The notes: generated by a model from the letters alone, not told the origin. A DNA stretch of 64,000 nt from Hyphomonas atlantica corrig. (GCF_000682715.1 NZ_AWFH01000012.1:1-64000); one strand, 5' to 3'; counted from the stretch's first letter, positions 16,999-25,424 are shown. A program made the numbers and translations.

Positions 16999-17868
16999 TT
17001 ACTGGCTGAGTTCCAGCTGAACTTCGGAAGCAGCCACCGCCAGCGCCGATGCGTCCGCATCAAGCGAATCGGGGCGTAGCGCCGTCGGGTAAGCTTCTGC
17101 CAGCAGGGCCAGCGCGGACCGGATCGCAGAAGCGGCGTTGGCATTCTCTGCTTCGATTGCGGCTTCGTTCTGGCTGAACGTCAGCTCGGCCGCCTTGTAG
17201 AAGCCATAGCCGTCCAGATAGGTCTCGTAGAAATCGGAATCGATCGACAGGACATACATGTCAGACGCGCGCTCAATTTGGTCTGATGCGACGCTGGCGC
17301 TGACCATGGCGTCGGACATGTCGGTTTCCGGTGCGCTTTCAGCGGCCTTGTCCAGCGCTGCGAGGATCTCATCGGTCCGCGCATTGATTTGTTCCTGACT
17401 TTCGCCCGCGAAAACGGCGGCTGATGTGTCGGAGAAGAGGCCGGTAAAGTCTTCAACGCCTTGGGAGGCGAAGACTGGTTCCATGTCAAACAGCACTTCA
17501 GAGACTGGGTGAGCAAACATCTCCGCAGCGGCTTCAGTTTTGCCTTCGGCATAGGCATCACGCGCAGCCAGAACGTGGGCGGCAGCAATTGCGATGGCTG
17601 ATTTGTAGACCACCGGATCGGTATAAGCAGCCTCGATGGTCACACCACCTTCACCTTCGCCGGCTTCTGTAGCTGGAGCAGCAGCATCGGCTTCAGCGCC
17701 GTGATGGTCGCCGCCTGCATGGCTGTTGGCTTCAGTCTCGGAAACTTCAGCCGCTGCCGGTGTGTCTGCAGGCTTGGTTGCTTCGCCGCAGCCAGCCAGT
17801 GCGCCGGTCATCAGGACCGTGCCCAGACCCAGACTGGTCCACTGCTTCAATTTGGTGTCAAAAGCCAT
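16999..17868 (-). CDS. Predicted lipoprotein with acidic, His-containing linker
   Basis: 289 aa. The signal peptide ends in the lipobox LAGC, followed by a low-complexity Ala/Glu/Asp linker containing HAGGDHHG, a possible metal-binding patch. From about residue 75 the protein is predicted all-helical and acidic, with a FAHPVSEVLFDMEP segment that may carry functional His and Glu residues. I do not recognise a named family. It is divergent from a PiuC-type dioxygenase, and a Fur-like palindrome lies between them, which suggests a link to iron or other metal supply. Confidence 0.72.
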   Translation of the reverse strand: MAFDTKLKQWTSLGLGTVLMTGALAGCGEATKPADTPAAAEVSETEANSHAGGDHHGAEADAAAPATEAGEGEGGVTIEAAYTDPVVYKSAIAIAAAHVLAARDAYAEGKTEAAAEMFAHPVSEVLFDMEPVFASQGVEDFTGLFSDTSAAVFAGESQEQINARTDEILAALDKAAESAPETDMSDAMVSASVASDQIERASDMYVLSIDSDFYETYLDGYGFYKAAELTFSQNEAAIEAENANAASAIRSALALLAEAYPTALRPDSLDADASALAVAASEVQLELSQ

Positions 17869-17917
17869 GATAGAGTTCCTTATTGCGTCGATCTGCTATA
17901 GCGGGGAATTACGCAAA

Positions 17918-17932
17918 TGCAAACTATTCGCA
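17918..17932. promoter_or_regulatory. Fur/Mur-like palindrome in a divergent promoter
   Basis: The imperfect 15-bp palindrome TGCAAACTATTCGCA lies in the 77-bp gap between the divergent lipoprotein and PiuC-type genes, 13 nt before the latter's ATG. Its TGCAAA...TTCGCA form is close to the alphaproteobacterial Fur/Mur boxes known from rhizobia and Caulobacter. Site identity is inferred from the match and from the iron-linked neighbour only. Confidence 0.4.
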
Positions 17933-17945
17933 AGTAGGCCTACCC

Positions 17946-18623
17946 ATGCTTTTGACCCTTTCTGATGTACTCGACCGTGAAGAACTGGATGAGACGCTGA
18001 AGCTGATCGGTGGATTGGGGTGGCGGGATGGTGCCGAAACGGCGGGCGGGACCGCCCGGGCGGTGAAACACAACCAGCAGGCAGACCTGACCTCGCGTCT
18101 CGGCACGCAGGTTCAGCACAAGCTGAAAGCCAGGGTCGAGTGTCATCCCGTGCTGCGCGCTGCGGCCCAGCCCCGTCAGTTTTCCAAGTTGATCGTCAGC
18201 CGGACCGAGGCGGGTGGGGGATATGGCCACCATGTCGACAACCCATTCATGCCGATCGGCACGTCGCGCCTGCGGACGGATTTCTCCTTCACGCTGTTCC
18301 TGTCAGAGCCGGACACTTATGAAGGGGGGGAGCTGGAAATCGAGTTGGCGGGCATGACGCAGTCCGTCAAATTGCCGCCGGGCAGCCTGGTCCTGTATCC
18401 GTCAACGACACTACATCGCGTCGCGCCTGTCACGTCCGGCACGCGTCTGGCCTGTGTGGGATGGATCGAGAGCGCGATTCCGGATGCAGCAGTACGAGAG
18501 ATCCTGTTCGATCTGGAGAATTTGCGGTCCAGCCTGGTCGGCAAGCTGGACCTGCAATCTCCGGAAATGCTTGTCCTGTCGAAAAGCATCTCCAATCTCA
18601 CCCGCCGTTTCGGGCAGAGCTAG
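17946..18623 (+). CDS. PKHD-type Fe(II)/2-oxoglutarate dioxygenase (PiuC/YbiX family)
   Basis: 225 aa from the ATG at 17946; the upstream extension to 17883 overlaps the promoter. The 2OG-oxygenase facial triad is visible as HHVDNPF (HxD) and TTLHRVAPVTSGTR (distal His plus the Arg that binds 2-oxoglutarate). PiuC-type enzymes are commonly iron-regulated and sit beside siderophore receptors; no receptor is present here. It is convergent with the DUF1772 gene, sharing the palindromic stop CTAG at 18620-18623. Confidence 0.88.
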   Translation: MLLTLSDVLDREELDETLKLIGGLGWRDGAETAGGTARAVKHNQQADLTSRLGTQVQHKLKARVECHPVLRAAAQPRQFSKLIVSRTEAGGGYGHHVDNPFMPIGTSRLRTDFSFTLFLSEPDTYEGGELEIELAGMTQSVKLPPGSLVLYPSTTLHRVAPVTSGTRLACVGWIESAIPDAAVREILFDLENLRSSLVGKLDLQSPEMLVLSKSISNLTRRFGQS

Positions 18624-19108
18624 GACAAGGCCATCGCTGCCAGCAGGTAGCAGATTGCGGAAGCAATCGACCCAAGGGTGCGGACATGGTTCCAGCGGGT
18701 CCAGACCACGCCATAGGTTTTCCAGTAATTGGCGGCGTCCTGATCGCGATGGGGCAGGCGATCAAGTCGCTCATTCATCGGGACGTTCCCGAACATGGTA
18801 ACGCCCAGCACGGTAACGATATAGATGGCCGAGCCTGTGAAGATCATGGTCTTCGCCGCGCCATCCTGCGTCTGCCACGCAAGCAGGGACATGACGAGCA
18901 TGACCGGGACAAGTCCCAGCAGGGTCGCCAGGAAGACCGACCGGAACACTGTCCGGTTGATCTGCTGCATGGATTCAATGCCGCCGGACGGTGCTGCGCG
19001 GACAAGCCCTGCCATCACGAAGTCAGAGAATGACTGGAATACTCCGCCGACCAGCGCGGCGGCCAGTCCGACCGCAAGACAGATGTATGCGAACAATTCG
19101 GCGCTCAT
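18620..19108 (-). CDS. DUF1772 (anthrone oxygenase-like) membrane protein
   Basis: 162 aa with four membrane segments. The pattern GGVFQSFSDFVMAGL near the N-terminus and FGNVPMNERLD in the third loop, followed by WTRWNHVRT, match the DUF1772 family. It is the last gene of a three-gene operon (NmrA-like, DUF4345, DUF1772), overlapping its upstream neighbour by 4 nt. Such small membrane proteins often accompany quinone- or NAD(P)H-dependent stress genes under TetR control. Confidence 0.82.
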   Translation of the reverse strand: MSAELFAYICLAVGLAAALVGGVFQSFSDFVMAGLVRAAPSGGIESMQQINRTVFRSVFLATLLGLVPVMLVMSLLAWQTQDGAAKTMIFTGSAIYIVTVLGVTMFGNVPMNERLDRLPHRDQDAANYWKTYGVVWTRWNHVRTLGSIASAICYLLAAMALS

Positions 19109-19509
19109 TTTACCGCTCCTGTGGCTTTCTTGTGTTGTAGCAAGGCGAACAGGCTGAGCGCGCCAATAGCGAGTTCGATGAAGGTGGCGAGTTGAAGACT
19201 GTGTGAGGGCATTCCGTCCAACACGATGCTGACCAGACGGGACAAACCGTATGTGCTGTAAATCAGCGCGGAGAAGACCAGACCGGTTTGCATCAGGTTG
19301 TGTCGGATGGCGCCGCCCAGCGCGACCAGTGAGCACAGAAGCAATAGTCCGCCGGGCGCGCGGATTTCCGATAACAGGCTGGCATCCGTTCCGAGACTTA
19401 TGCCGCTTGAGGCGAGGAAGGCGTGCGGTTGGAACAGGACCGCCAATCCGATGGCAAGTCCTGTCGTTCCCGACACGGCCAGCAATATGCGGGTCAGTGG
19501 CTGAGTCAT
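19105..19509 (-). CDS. DUF4345-type membrane protein
   Basis: 134 aa with four hydrophobic segments; the layout (long first TM with GTTGLAIGLAVLFQP, then SEIRAPGGLLLLCSLVALGG) fits DUF4345. The start chosen at 19509 gives ATGA overlap with the NmrA-like gene; a start at 19524 would overlap more. It ends inside the start of the DUF1772 gene. Function unknown; co-regulated with its neighbours by the divergent TetR protein, by inference. Confidence 0.78.
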   Translation of the reverse strand: MTQPLTRILLAVSGTTGLAIGLAVLFQPHAFLASSGISLGTDASLLSEIRAPGGLLLLCSLVALGGAIRHNLMQTGLVFSALIYSTYGLSRLVSIVLDGMPSHSLQLATFIELAIGALSLFALLQHKKATGAVK

Positions 19510-20363
19510 GCCGCATCCCTCCAAAGGCCGGCTGCTGCCATTTCGCGGGCAAATTCTGAAAAGTCTTTCGGCGGACGGCCCAGCGCGCGTTGGACGCCAT
19601 CAGTCAGGTGCGCGTTGCGCCCGTCAAGGACATTCGTGAACAGATAATCCAGCAGCCAGATCTGGTCATCAGGGGCGCCAGCCTGACGCAAGCCCTGAAG
19701 AAAGTCTTCCGATGGAATGCGGACGAAATTCACGAGGCTTCCTGTGGCGTTGGATATCTCCTGTGCCACGTCTTCAAATGTCATCAGGCGTGGGCCAGTG
19801 ACTTCGTAGACTTCACCAGTGTGTCCGGTTTGCGTGAGGGCGGCAACAGCGACGTCTGCGATGTCGTCAGCGTCGATGAATGGCTCCTGCACATGGCCGA
19901 CAGGCAGGGTGATGTGTCCCGACAGGACAAGCGGCAGGAACTCACCTTCGGAAAAATTCTGGTTAAACCAGCTGGCGCGGACGATGGTCCAGTCAATACC
20001 GCTTTCCTGAACAATGCGCTCGCTGGCCTGCGCATCCGGCTCTCCGCGCCCGGACAGCAAGACAAGGTGCTTCACGCCGAGCGCCTTTGCCCGATGGGTA
20101 AGCTCCTGGATTGCATCTTTGGCCGCTGGAACGGCAAGATCAGGTGTGTAGCTGATGTAAACGGCATGCGCCCCTTTGAGGGCGGCGTCCCATCCGGCGG
20201 GAACTTGCCAGTCAAATGCAGGAACTGCGGAGCGCGAGCCGATACGTGTCTCGACGCCCATGCTTTTCAGCCGGCTGACAATGCGTCGGCCAGTCTTTCC
20301 AGTTCCGCCTAACACGAGAACGGGGCCCGCATGCTCAATGGGTTGGCGAGTTGTCTGTGGCAT
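19506..20363 (-). CDS. NmrA-family NAD(P)-binding oxidoreductase
   Basis: 285 aa Rossmann protein of the atypical SDR (NmrA/ergot alkaloid-type) group: LVLGGTGKTGRRIVSRL for dinucleotide binding, VYISYTPDL, SGIDWTIVRASWFNQNF and EPFIDADDIADVAVAAL. It probably acts on quinones or as a redox sensor. A strong AAGGAG site precedes the ATG at 20363, so the upstream extension to 20402, which runs across operator sequence, is not used. It heads an operon divergent from tetR, with three TTGACA-type operators in the shared 66-bp gap. Confidence 0.87.
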   Translation of the reverse strand: MPQTTRQPIEHAGPVLVLGGTGKTGRRIVSRLKSMGVETRIGSRSAVPAFDWQVPAGWDAALKGAHAVYISYTPDLAVPAAKDAIQELTHRAKALGVKHLVLLSGRGEPDAQASERIVQESGIDWTIVRASWFNQNFSEGEFLPLVLSGHITLPVGHVQEPFIDADDIADVAVAALTQTGHTGEVYEVTGPRLMTFEDVAQEISNATGSLVNFVRIPSEDFLQGLRQAGAPDDQIWLLDYLFTNVLDGRNAHLTDGVQRALGRPPKDFSEFAREMAAAGLWRDAA

Positions 20364-20379
20364 CGTGATTCTCCTTTGC

Positions 20380-20436
20380 TTGACACCGTGTAAAGTTGAC
20401 ATGGTGTCAAATGCGCTTAGCTTGACATCATGTCAA
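20380..20436. promoter_or_regulatory. Triple TetR operator overlapping the tetR start codon
   Basis: Three related 15-bp palindromes are visible: TTGACACCGTGTAAA (20380-20394, one mismatch), TTGACATGGTGTCAA (20396-20410) and TTGACATCATGTCAA (20422-20436, a perfect inverted repeat around one base). The third contains the tetR ATG (20430-20432). Repetition of the same palindrome beside a TetR gene makes them its likely operators; the TTGACA half-sites could also serve as -35 boxes. Confidence 0.8.
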
Positions 20437-21011
20437 GTGAGAATCCCGAAACCCGAGAAAAAATTATGCGCGCGACCTGGAACTTGCTGGAGAAATCTGG
20501 TGGGGCAGGGGTGCGGATGAGCGATATCGCCAAGGCCGCCGGCATCAGCCGTCAGGCGGTCTATCTTCATTTTCCGACCCGCGCCGAATTGCTGACCAGC
20601 ACCGCGCGCTACATGGACGACGTTCACGATATTGATGGCAGTCTCGCGGCCAGCCGCGCTGCCTCAGGTGTTGAGCGGCTGGATTTGTGGGTCGAAGCGT
20701 GGGGCAACTACATTCCGAAGATCCACGGCGTAGGTCGTGCGTTGATCGCCATGCGGGACACGGATGAGGCAGCTGCCGCAGCGTGGGGCGATCGCATGCA
20801 GGCCGTCCGGCATGGTTGCGCAGCGGCAATAGGCGCGTTGGAGAAGGTTGATCGCCTGAAGGCGGAGTTTACCTCGGAAACCGCTACGGATCTTCTCTGG
20901 TCGATCCTGTCAGTCGAAATGTGGGAGAAGCTGCGCTTTGAATGCGGGTGGTCACAGGAAGATTACGTCCTCCGCATGCAACGCCTCACGCGCAACAGTC
21001 TCGTCGGCTGA
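20430..21011 (+). CDS. TetR-family transcriptional regulator
   Basis: 193 aa. The N-terminal helix-turn-helix spans about residues 8-55 (REKIMRATWNLLEK, MSDIAKAAGISRQAVYLHF), followed by a helical ligand-binding domain. It is divergent from the NmrA-DUF4345-DUF1772 operon and almost certainly represses it and itself through the 15-bp palindromes in between. The ATG lies inside the third operator and no ribosome site is visible upstream, so translation may be leaderless or weak. Its stop abuts that of convergent radC. Confidence 0.92.
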   Translation: MSSENPETREKIMRATWNLLEKSGGAGVRMSDIAKAAGISRQAVYLHFPTRAELLTSTARYMDDVHDIDGSLAASRAASGVERLDLWVEAWGNYIPKIHGVGRALIAMRDTDEAAAAAWGDRMQAVRHGCAAAIGALEKVDRLKAEFTSETATDLLWSILSVEMWEKLRFECGWSQEDYVLRMQRLTRNSLVG

Positions 21012-21701
21012 TCAGATCAGGCCAGCCGCTTTCAAACTCGTTACGCCGCCCGTGCCAGCGATGAGGTGATCGTGCACGGTGATGTCGAAGGGATCGAGCG
21101 CGTCGATGATCTCGCGGGTGACATCTATATCTGCGCGGGAAGGCGTGGTGTCGCCGGACGGGTGGTTATGCACCAGAATGAGCGCCGACGCATGCAGTTC
21201 CAGCGCACGCCGCGCTACTTCGCGGGTGTAGACCGGTGCGTGATCGACAGTGCCATGCCCCATGACTTCGTCTGCGATCAGCTGGTTCTTGCGATCCAGG
21301 AACAGGATACGAAACTGCTCGCGTTTCTCGTGTTGCAGTTCGGTGCGGACATACTCGACCAGCGCCGACCAGGATGAGATCGCCGTTTTCTTTTGAATGT
21401 TTTCCCGAGACGCGCGAGCGTTGAGTTCGGCAATCGCCTTGAGATACGCCGCCACGGTTTCACCTATGCCGGGCACCTGGACCAGATCGCGACTCGGGGC
21501 GGCGAGAATTGCCGAGAGGCTCCCGAATCTTGCCTGAAGCGCCTTGGCAATAGGTTTCACATCCCGGCGCGGAATAAAGGCCATCAGCAGAACTTCGAGC
21601 ACTTCGTAGTCATCCAGAGATGAAGCGCCGCGTGCCAGCAGCTTGCTGCGCAAGCGCTCGCGATGCCCTTTCCAGTGGGGGATTTCAGGTGCCGTGCTCA
21701 T
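21012..21701 (-). CDS. radC: RadC-family JAB-domain protein
   Basis: 229 aa. It has the N-terminal helix-hairpin-helix part (LVQVPGIGETVAAYLKAI) and a C-terminal JAB/MPN-like metal site with the conserved HNHPSGDTTPSRADID motif. RadC was named for DNA repair, but the biochemical role of the family is unclear. In alphaproteobacteria it usually follows map (methionine aminopeptidase); here a plus-strand cupin gene lies between the two. Confidence 0.93.
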   Translation of the reverse strand: MSTAPEIPHWKGHRERLRSKLLARGASSLDDYEVLEVLLMAFIPRRDVKPIAKALQARFGSLSAILAAPSRDLVQVPGIGETVAAYLKAIAELNARASRENIQKKTAISSWSALVEYVRTELQHEKREQFRILFLDRKNQLIADEVMGHGTVDHAPVYTREVARRALELHASALILVHNHPSGDTTPSRADIDVTREIIDALDPFDITVHDHLIAGTGGVTSLKAAGLI

Positions 21702-21831
21702 TCCGGTTGAAAGACCACGAAAAACGTTCGCGATAAAGGTTCTTCAGCGCAAACTTTTCTTGAAGCGGCTTTCAATGATCAATCCTTCATCATAACATTT
21801 TTGTCTGGGAAATCCGTGGGAGGACGACTGA

Positions 21832-22461
21832 ATGTTGAAATATGTATTGGGACTATCGGGCGCGACGATTGCGCTGGCCGCTTGCGCGTCGGCTGAGCCG
21901 GGCCATCACCACAATCCGGATGGCACGCATGCCGAAGGGGTGCATGCTCATCCCGACAAGCTGGTTGTGGCCGGCGCCGGAAAGACGGTTGAGAACCCGT
22001 TTCATCCCGTCCGCCTGCTATTGTCTTCAGAGGAGTCTGCGGGCGATGTGACGGTATACGAGTTTGAGTTGCCGCCTCGCAGTCCCGGTTCTCCGCCGCA
22101 CACTCATACACTTGAAGACGAATATTTCTACGTCACCGAAGGCGTCCTGAGTGTCATGTCGGGCGACCAGATTCTTTCTCTTTATCCGGGAGACTTCGCT
22201 GCGCTCAATCGGGGCAATACGCACATGTTCTGGAATGCCAGCGATAAGACCACCAAATTGATCATGACAACGACGGGCGGCTCCTTTGAAGAGTTCATGG
22301 CGAGCGCCGCCCCTCGGATAGCGGATGCGCAGCCGGACTCAGCCGAAGCCGCAGGAGCAGTCATAGGACAGCTGGCGGCGGAGCACGGCATCATGATTTC
22401 GATGGAGAAGATGCCAGAGGCCGCGGCGCCTTTCTATGCGCCACCCCCACCGGCCGAATAA
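21832..22461 (+). CDS. Cupin-domain lipoprotein with His-rich N-terminus
   Basis: 209 aa. A signal peptide ends in a lipobox (LAAC, Cys at 18). Immediately after it comes a His-rich stretch (GHHHNPDGTHAEGVHAH), possibly a metal buffer. The cupin fold follows, with the metal-binding motif HTHTLEDEYFYVTEG and the second motif PGDFAALNRGNTHMF. A GGAGG site precedes the ATG. It would be an envelope-anchored cupin of unknown substrate. It sits on the opposite strand between map and radC, its stop 2 nt from the end of map, suggesting an insertion into a conserved gene pair. Confidence 0.8.
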   Translation: MLKYVLGLSGATIALAACASAEPGHHHNPDGTHAEGVHAHPDKLVVAGAGKTVENPFHPVRLLLSSEESAGDVTVYEFELPPRSPGSPPHTHTLEDEYFYVTEGVLSVMSGDQILSLYPGDFAALNRGNTHMFWNASDKTTKLIMTTTGGSFEEFMASAAPRIADAQPDSAEAAGAVIGQLAAEHGIMISMEKMPEAAAPFYAPPPPAE

Positions 22462-22463
22462 GC

Positions 22464-23285
22464 CTAGAGCTCGACCTTATGGGGCTGGTGCAAGCCTTTC
22501 GGCGAAGACGTGAAGATCTCCACGCCGTCTTCGGTAACGCCGACGGAATGCTCGTACTGTGCCGACAGCTGCCGGTCACGCGTTACAGCGGTCCATCCAT
22601 CGGGCAGGATCGCGGCGTCCTTGCGACCGAGGTTGAGCATTGGCTCTACGGTGAAGAACATGCCCGGTTTCAGTTCGGGGCCGGTATTGTAGGCGGACGA
22701 GTGAACCACATTCGGCTCATCATGGAACAGGCGGCCGAGACCGTGGCCACAGAAGTCTTCGACGACTGACATCCGGTTCAACCGGGCAACTTCGGAAATC
22801 GCGCCACCGATGTCGCCAAAGCGTTTGCCGGGGCGAATCTGTGCCAGTCCTGCCATCAGCGCATCATAGGTAACGTCCATGAGGCGCTCTGCCTTGCGCT
22901 TGACCTTTCCAACGCCATACATGCGGGAATGGTCGCCGTGCCAGCCATTGAGGATCAGCGTTACATCGATGTTTGCGATGTCGCCTTCCTTGAGCGGTTT
23001 GGCGTTCGGGATGCCGTGACAGATCACGTGATTCAGCGAGATGCAGCTGGCATGGCGGTACCCACGATAGCCAATCGTCGCTGAGGTCGCGCCATGATCC
23101 ATCACGAACTCGCGCACCAGATTGTCGAGATGTTCGGTTGTGACACCCGGCTTTACCTCTGGCACCAGCATGTCGAGACATTCGGCGACCAGACGGCCGG
23201 CCTTGCGCATGCCGTCGAAGCCTTCAGCATCATGGATGCGAATTTCGCCTGTGCGCATCGGCAGCAGGAGGTTGGTGTCGGTCAT
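22464..23285 (-). CDS. map: Methionine aminopeptidase, type I
   Basis: 273 aa from the ATG at 23285. All five metal ligands are visible: Asp in ANIDVTL, Asp in HGDHSRMY, His in FCGHGLGRLFH, Glu in VEPML and Glu in SAQYEHSVGV. It removes the N-terminal methionine from nascent proteins in the cytoplasm. The family norm is about 260-275 aa. The gene is convergent with the cupin lipoprotein, with a gap of only 2 nt. Confidence 0.95.
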   Translation of the reverse strand: MTDTNLLLPMRTGEIRIHDAEGFDGMRKAGRLVAECLDMLVPEVKPGVTTEHLDNLVREFVMDHGATSATIGYRGYRHASCISLNHVICHGIPNAKPLKEGDIANIDVTLILNGWHGDHSRMYGVGKVKRKAERLMDVTYDALMAGLAQIRPGKRFGDIGGAISEVARLNRMSVVEDFCGHGLGRLFHDEPNVVHSSAYNTGPELKPGMFFTVEPMLNLGRKDAAILPDGWTAVTRDRQLSAQYEHSVGVTEDGVEIFTSSPKGLHQPHKVEL

Positions 23286-23372
23286 CAAAGCGAGCCTTTC
23301 GGGGGCGTTTGTGCGGTCTATTTGCCCCTAAATAGCAATTTGGCTCCGACAATTCTACCGCCGTGCCTGCAA

Positions 23373-23609
23373 TCATGTACCCGAGGTGTCTTCGCGCTTT
23401 TCGGCTGAGGCTTCGGCTGATTCCGCCGCCCGTTTGAGCTGGTCGCGTCGCGTTTCGTCGAAGCGCTCCGGTTCCTGGTAGATTTCCCGGGTACTTTCCT
23501 CACTGATCGACTCGGCTGTGCGCGATTTCAATCGACCACGGCTGACACCCCAGACAAGGGCTATCAGTAGAAGCAGGGCACCAATTCCATAAAGAATTTC
23601 CGGTTCCAT
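23373..23609 (-). CDS. Small single-TM protein with charged tail
   Basis: 78 aa. One N-terminal membrane helix (ILYGIGALLLLIALVWGVSRG) is followed by a strongly charged Glu/Arg/Lys-rich tail of about 45 residues likely to be helical. A GGGAG site precedes the ATG at 23609. Function unknown. It follows the OsmC-like gene by 20 nt in the same direction, so they may share a transcript. Confidence 0.65.
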   Translation of the reverse strand: MEPEILYGIGALLLLIALVWGVSRGRLKSRTAESISEESTREIYQEPERFDETRRDQLKRAAESAEASAEKREDTSGT

Positions 23610-23629
23610 TGGGCGACTCCCTTTCAAAC

Positions 23630-24067
23630 TTACTGAAGCTGCGTGCCGAGGGTGATCTCGATGGCGCCCAGTGCAACCGACATCGGACAGCCAGTCTTGG
23701 CCTTGTTGGCCAGGGCATCGAAGGTCTCGGGCTCAATGTCGTCGACGACAGCGTTTAATGTGAGGGCGCTGCGTGTGATCTGAAAGCCGCCGCCTTCCTT
23801 GGGTTCTACGGTGACGATGCATTTCGTGTCGAGATCTGTCGCCGGGGTGCCATTTTCTGCGAGCAAATGTGACAACTGCATCGTGAAGCAGCCTGCGTGA
23901 GCGGCAGCGAGCAATTCTTCCGGATTGGTCCCGGACTCGCCGGACTCATCCTCGAAGCGGGCTTCGAAAGAGTAAGCCGTATCAGAGAGCGTGCCGCTCT
24001 GCGTGGTGAGAGAGCCTGTGCCTTCTTTCAGGTTTCCGGACCAATGGGCGGTAGCGTGGCGTTTCAT
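23630..24067 (-). CDS. OsmC/Ohr-family peroxiredoxin
   Basis: 145 aa. The two reactive cysteines appear at about 60 (AAAHAGCFTMQLSHLLAENG) and 127 (NKAKTGCPMSVALG), the pattern of the OsmC subfamily, which reduces organic hydroperoxides. The N-terminal RHATAHWSGNLKEG is also typical. The open frame upstream to 24235 is not part of the protein. It is divergent from the CinA-type gene; the roughly 100-bp gap would hold both promoters. Confidence 0.9.
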   Translation of the reverse strand: MKRHATAHWSGNLKEGTGSLTTQSGTLSDTAYSFEARFEDESGESGTNPEELLAAAHAGCFTMQLSHLLAENGTPATDLDTKCIVTVEPKEGGGFQITRSALTLNAVVDDIEPETFDALANKAKTGCPMSVALGAIEITLGTQLQ

Positions 24068-24168
24068 GATCTGTCCTCGTGAACAATTGGGTGTCGCCAA
24101 TTGCAATGCGCACCTTGGCGTTACGTTCCGACTTGGCGGGCAGCTCGGATGGTGCCATCTTTTTCGGC

Positions 24169-24942
24169 ATGACCGACACATCCCCCACGGCCGCTGTTCT
24201 CTTGATTGGGGACGAATTGCTTTCTGGCCGCACACGCGACATCAATCTTCAACAGATCGCCGGATATCTCGCGCCTCTTGGTATTCCTGTCCGGGAAACC
24301 CGCATCGTGCCCGATGTCGAGGAAGAAATCGTCGATGCCGTGAATGCCTTGCGCAACAAATACACTTATGTGTTCACAACCGGCGGTATCGGCCCGACCC
24401 ATGACGACATTACGGCAGATGCGATTGCCAAGGCTTTCAATGTCGAAATTTCGGAGCATCCTGAAGTAACCGCCATGCTGGCCGAGCGCTACGCCCAGAT
24501 GGGAACCGAGTACACATTGGCGCGCCGTCGCATGGCTCGGGTTCCGCATGGCGCATCCATTGTCGCCAATCCTGTCTCTGGTGCGCCGGGCTTCCAGACA
24601 GGTAACGTGTTCACGCTTGCGGGTGTGCCATCTGTTGCGCGTGCCATGCTGGAGGATATCGGCCCGCGCCTGAAAACGGGGGCGGTAATCCACAAAGTCA
24701 CGATCCGGGGCAGGGGATTGCGCGAAGGCGACATTGCGGAACCGCTCGGCGCGATGGCGCAGGAGATGGGTGATGTCGCGCTAGGCTCCTATCCCTGGTT
24801 CCGGGGCATTGGGGACAATGGCGTTCATCTTGTTGCCAGCACCACGAATGAGGCGCTGATCCCCTTGATTACGGAAAAGCTTGAGGCGATTATATCCGCA
24901 ACCGGTGTACAGCCGGAACGCGTGGAGGACGCCAACGCATGA
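24169..24942 (+). CDS. Competence/damage-inducible CinA-type molybdopterin-binding domain protein
   Basis: 257 aa. The N-terminal domain of CinA is present: AVLLIGDELLSGRTRDINLQQIAGYL, TGGIGPTHDDITADAIAKAF and a LAGVPSVARAML segment. The C-terminal nicotinamide-nucleotide amidase domain of full CinA is absent, so this is the short COG1058 form common in alphaproteobacteria, where the two domains are separate genes. The start at 24169 fits the family; the open frame to 24079 extends into the promoter. It is coupled to the next gene by an ATGA overlap. Confidence 0.85.
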   Translation: MTDTSPTAAVLLIGDELLSGRTRDINLQQIAGYLAPLGIPVRETRIVPDVEEEIVDAVNALRNKYTYVFTTGGIGPTHDDITADAIAKAFNVEISEHPEVTAMLAERYAQMGTEYTLARRRMARVPHGASIVANPVSGAPGFQTGNVFTLAGVPSVARAMLEDIGPRLKTGAVIHKVTIRGRGLREGDIAEPLGAMAQEMGDVALGSYPWFRGIGDNGVHLVASTTNEALIPLITEKLEAIISATGVQPERVEDANA

Positions 24943-25424
24943 GTTTTCTGGCCCGTACCTCGAGTATCTGGATAAGCTTTGTTCTCATGCTGGTGATTGG
25001 CGTGGGTTTTGGTCTTTGCCGGCCGATGGTGGGCGGTGCGTTCCTGGACATGACCTCTGACCCGGAAATGGCCCGGACGATCATTGCAACGATGAATGAT
25101 GCGCAGCGAACGGCCCATGCATGGGTTACCGTGCTGCTCGATACGGCGTATCCGCTGGCCTATGGGGGATTTCTCGGAGGGTTGGCGCTTCGGTTCTTCG
25201 GGTCATTCGGCAAATATGCGGCTGTGCCCGCGCTGGGCGTTGTCGTCGTCGATCTGACAGAAAACCTGGTTCAGGTATTGGCGCTGGCCAACTGGGCCGA
25301 CGCGTTGGATGCCAAGGCATGGCTGACACCCCTGAAGTTCGGCCTGTTCTTTCTGGCGGCCGGGATTGCCGCAATTGCTCTGGTGATCGGTGTTATCAAC
25401 CTGTTCCGGAAACGCGGCGCCTGA
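24939..25424 (+). CDS. Four-TM membrane protein, unknown function
   Basis: 161 aa with four hydrophobic segments; the loop between the first and second is the longest (GGAFLDMTSDPEMARTIIA). It overlaps the CinA-type gene by 4 nt. No family is recognised. An 85-bp gap separates it from the enoyl-CoA hydratase gene downstream. Confidence 0.72.
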   Translation: MSFLARTSSIWISFVLMLVIGVGFGLCRPMVGGAFLDMTSDPEMARTIIATMNDAQRTAHAWVTVLLDTAYPLAYGGFLGGLALRFFGSFGKYAAVPALGVVVVDLTENLVQVLALANWADALDAKAWLTPLKFGLFFLAAGIAAIALVIGVINLFRKRGA

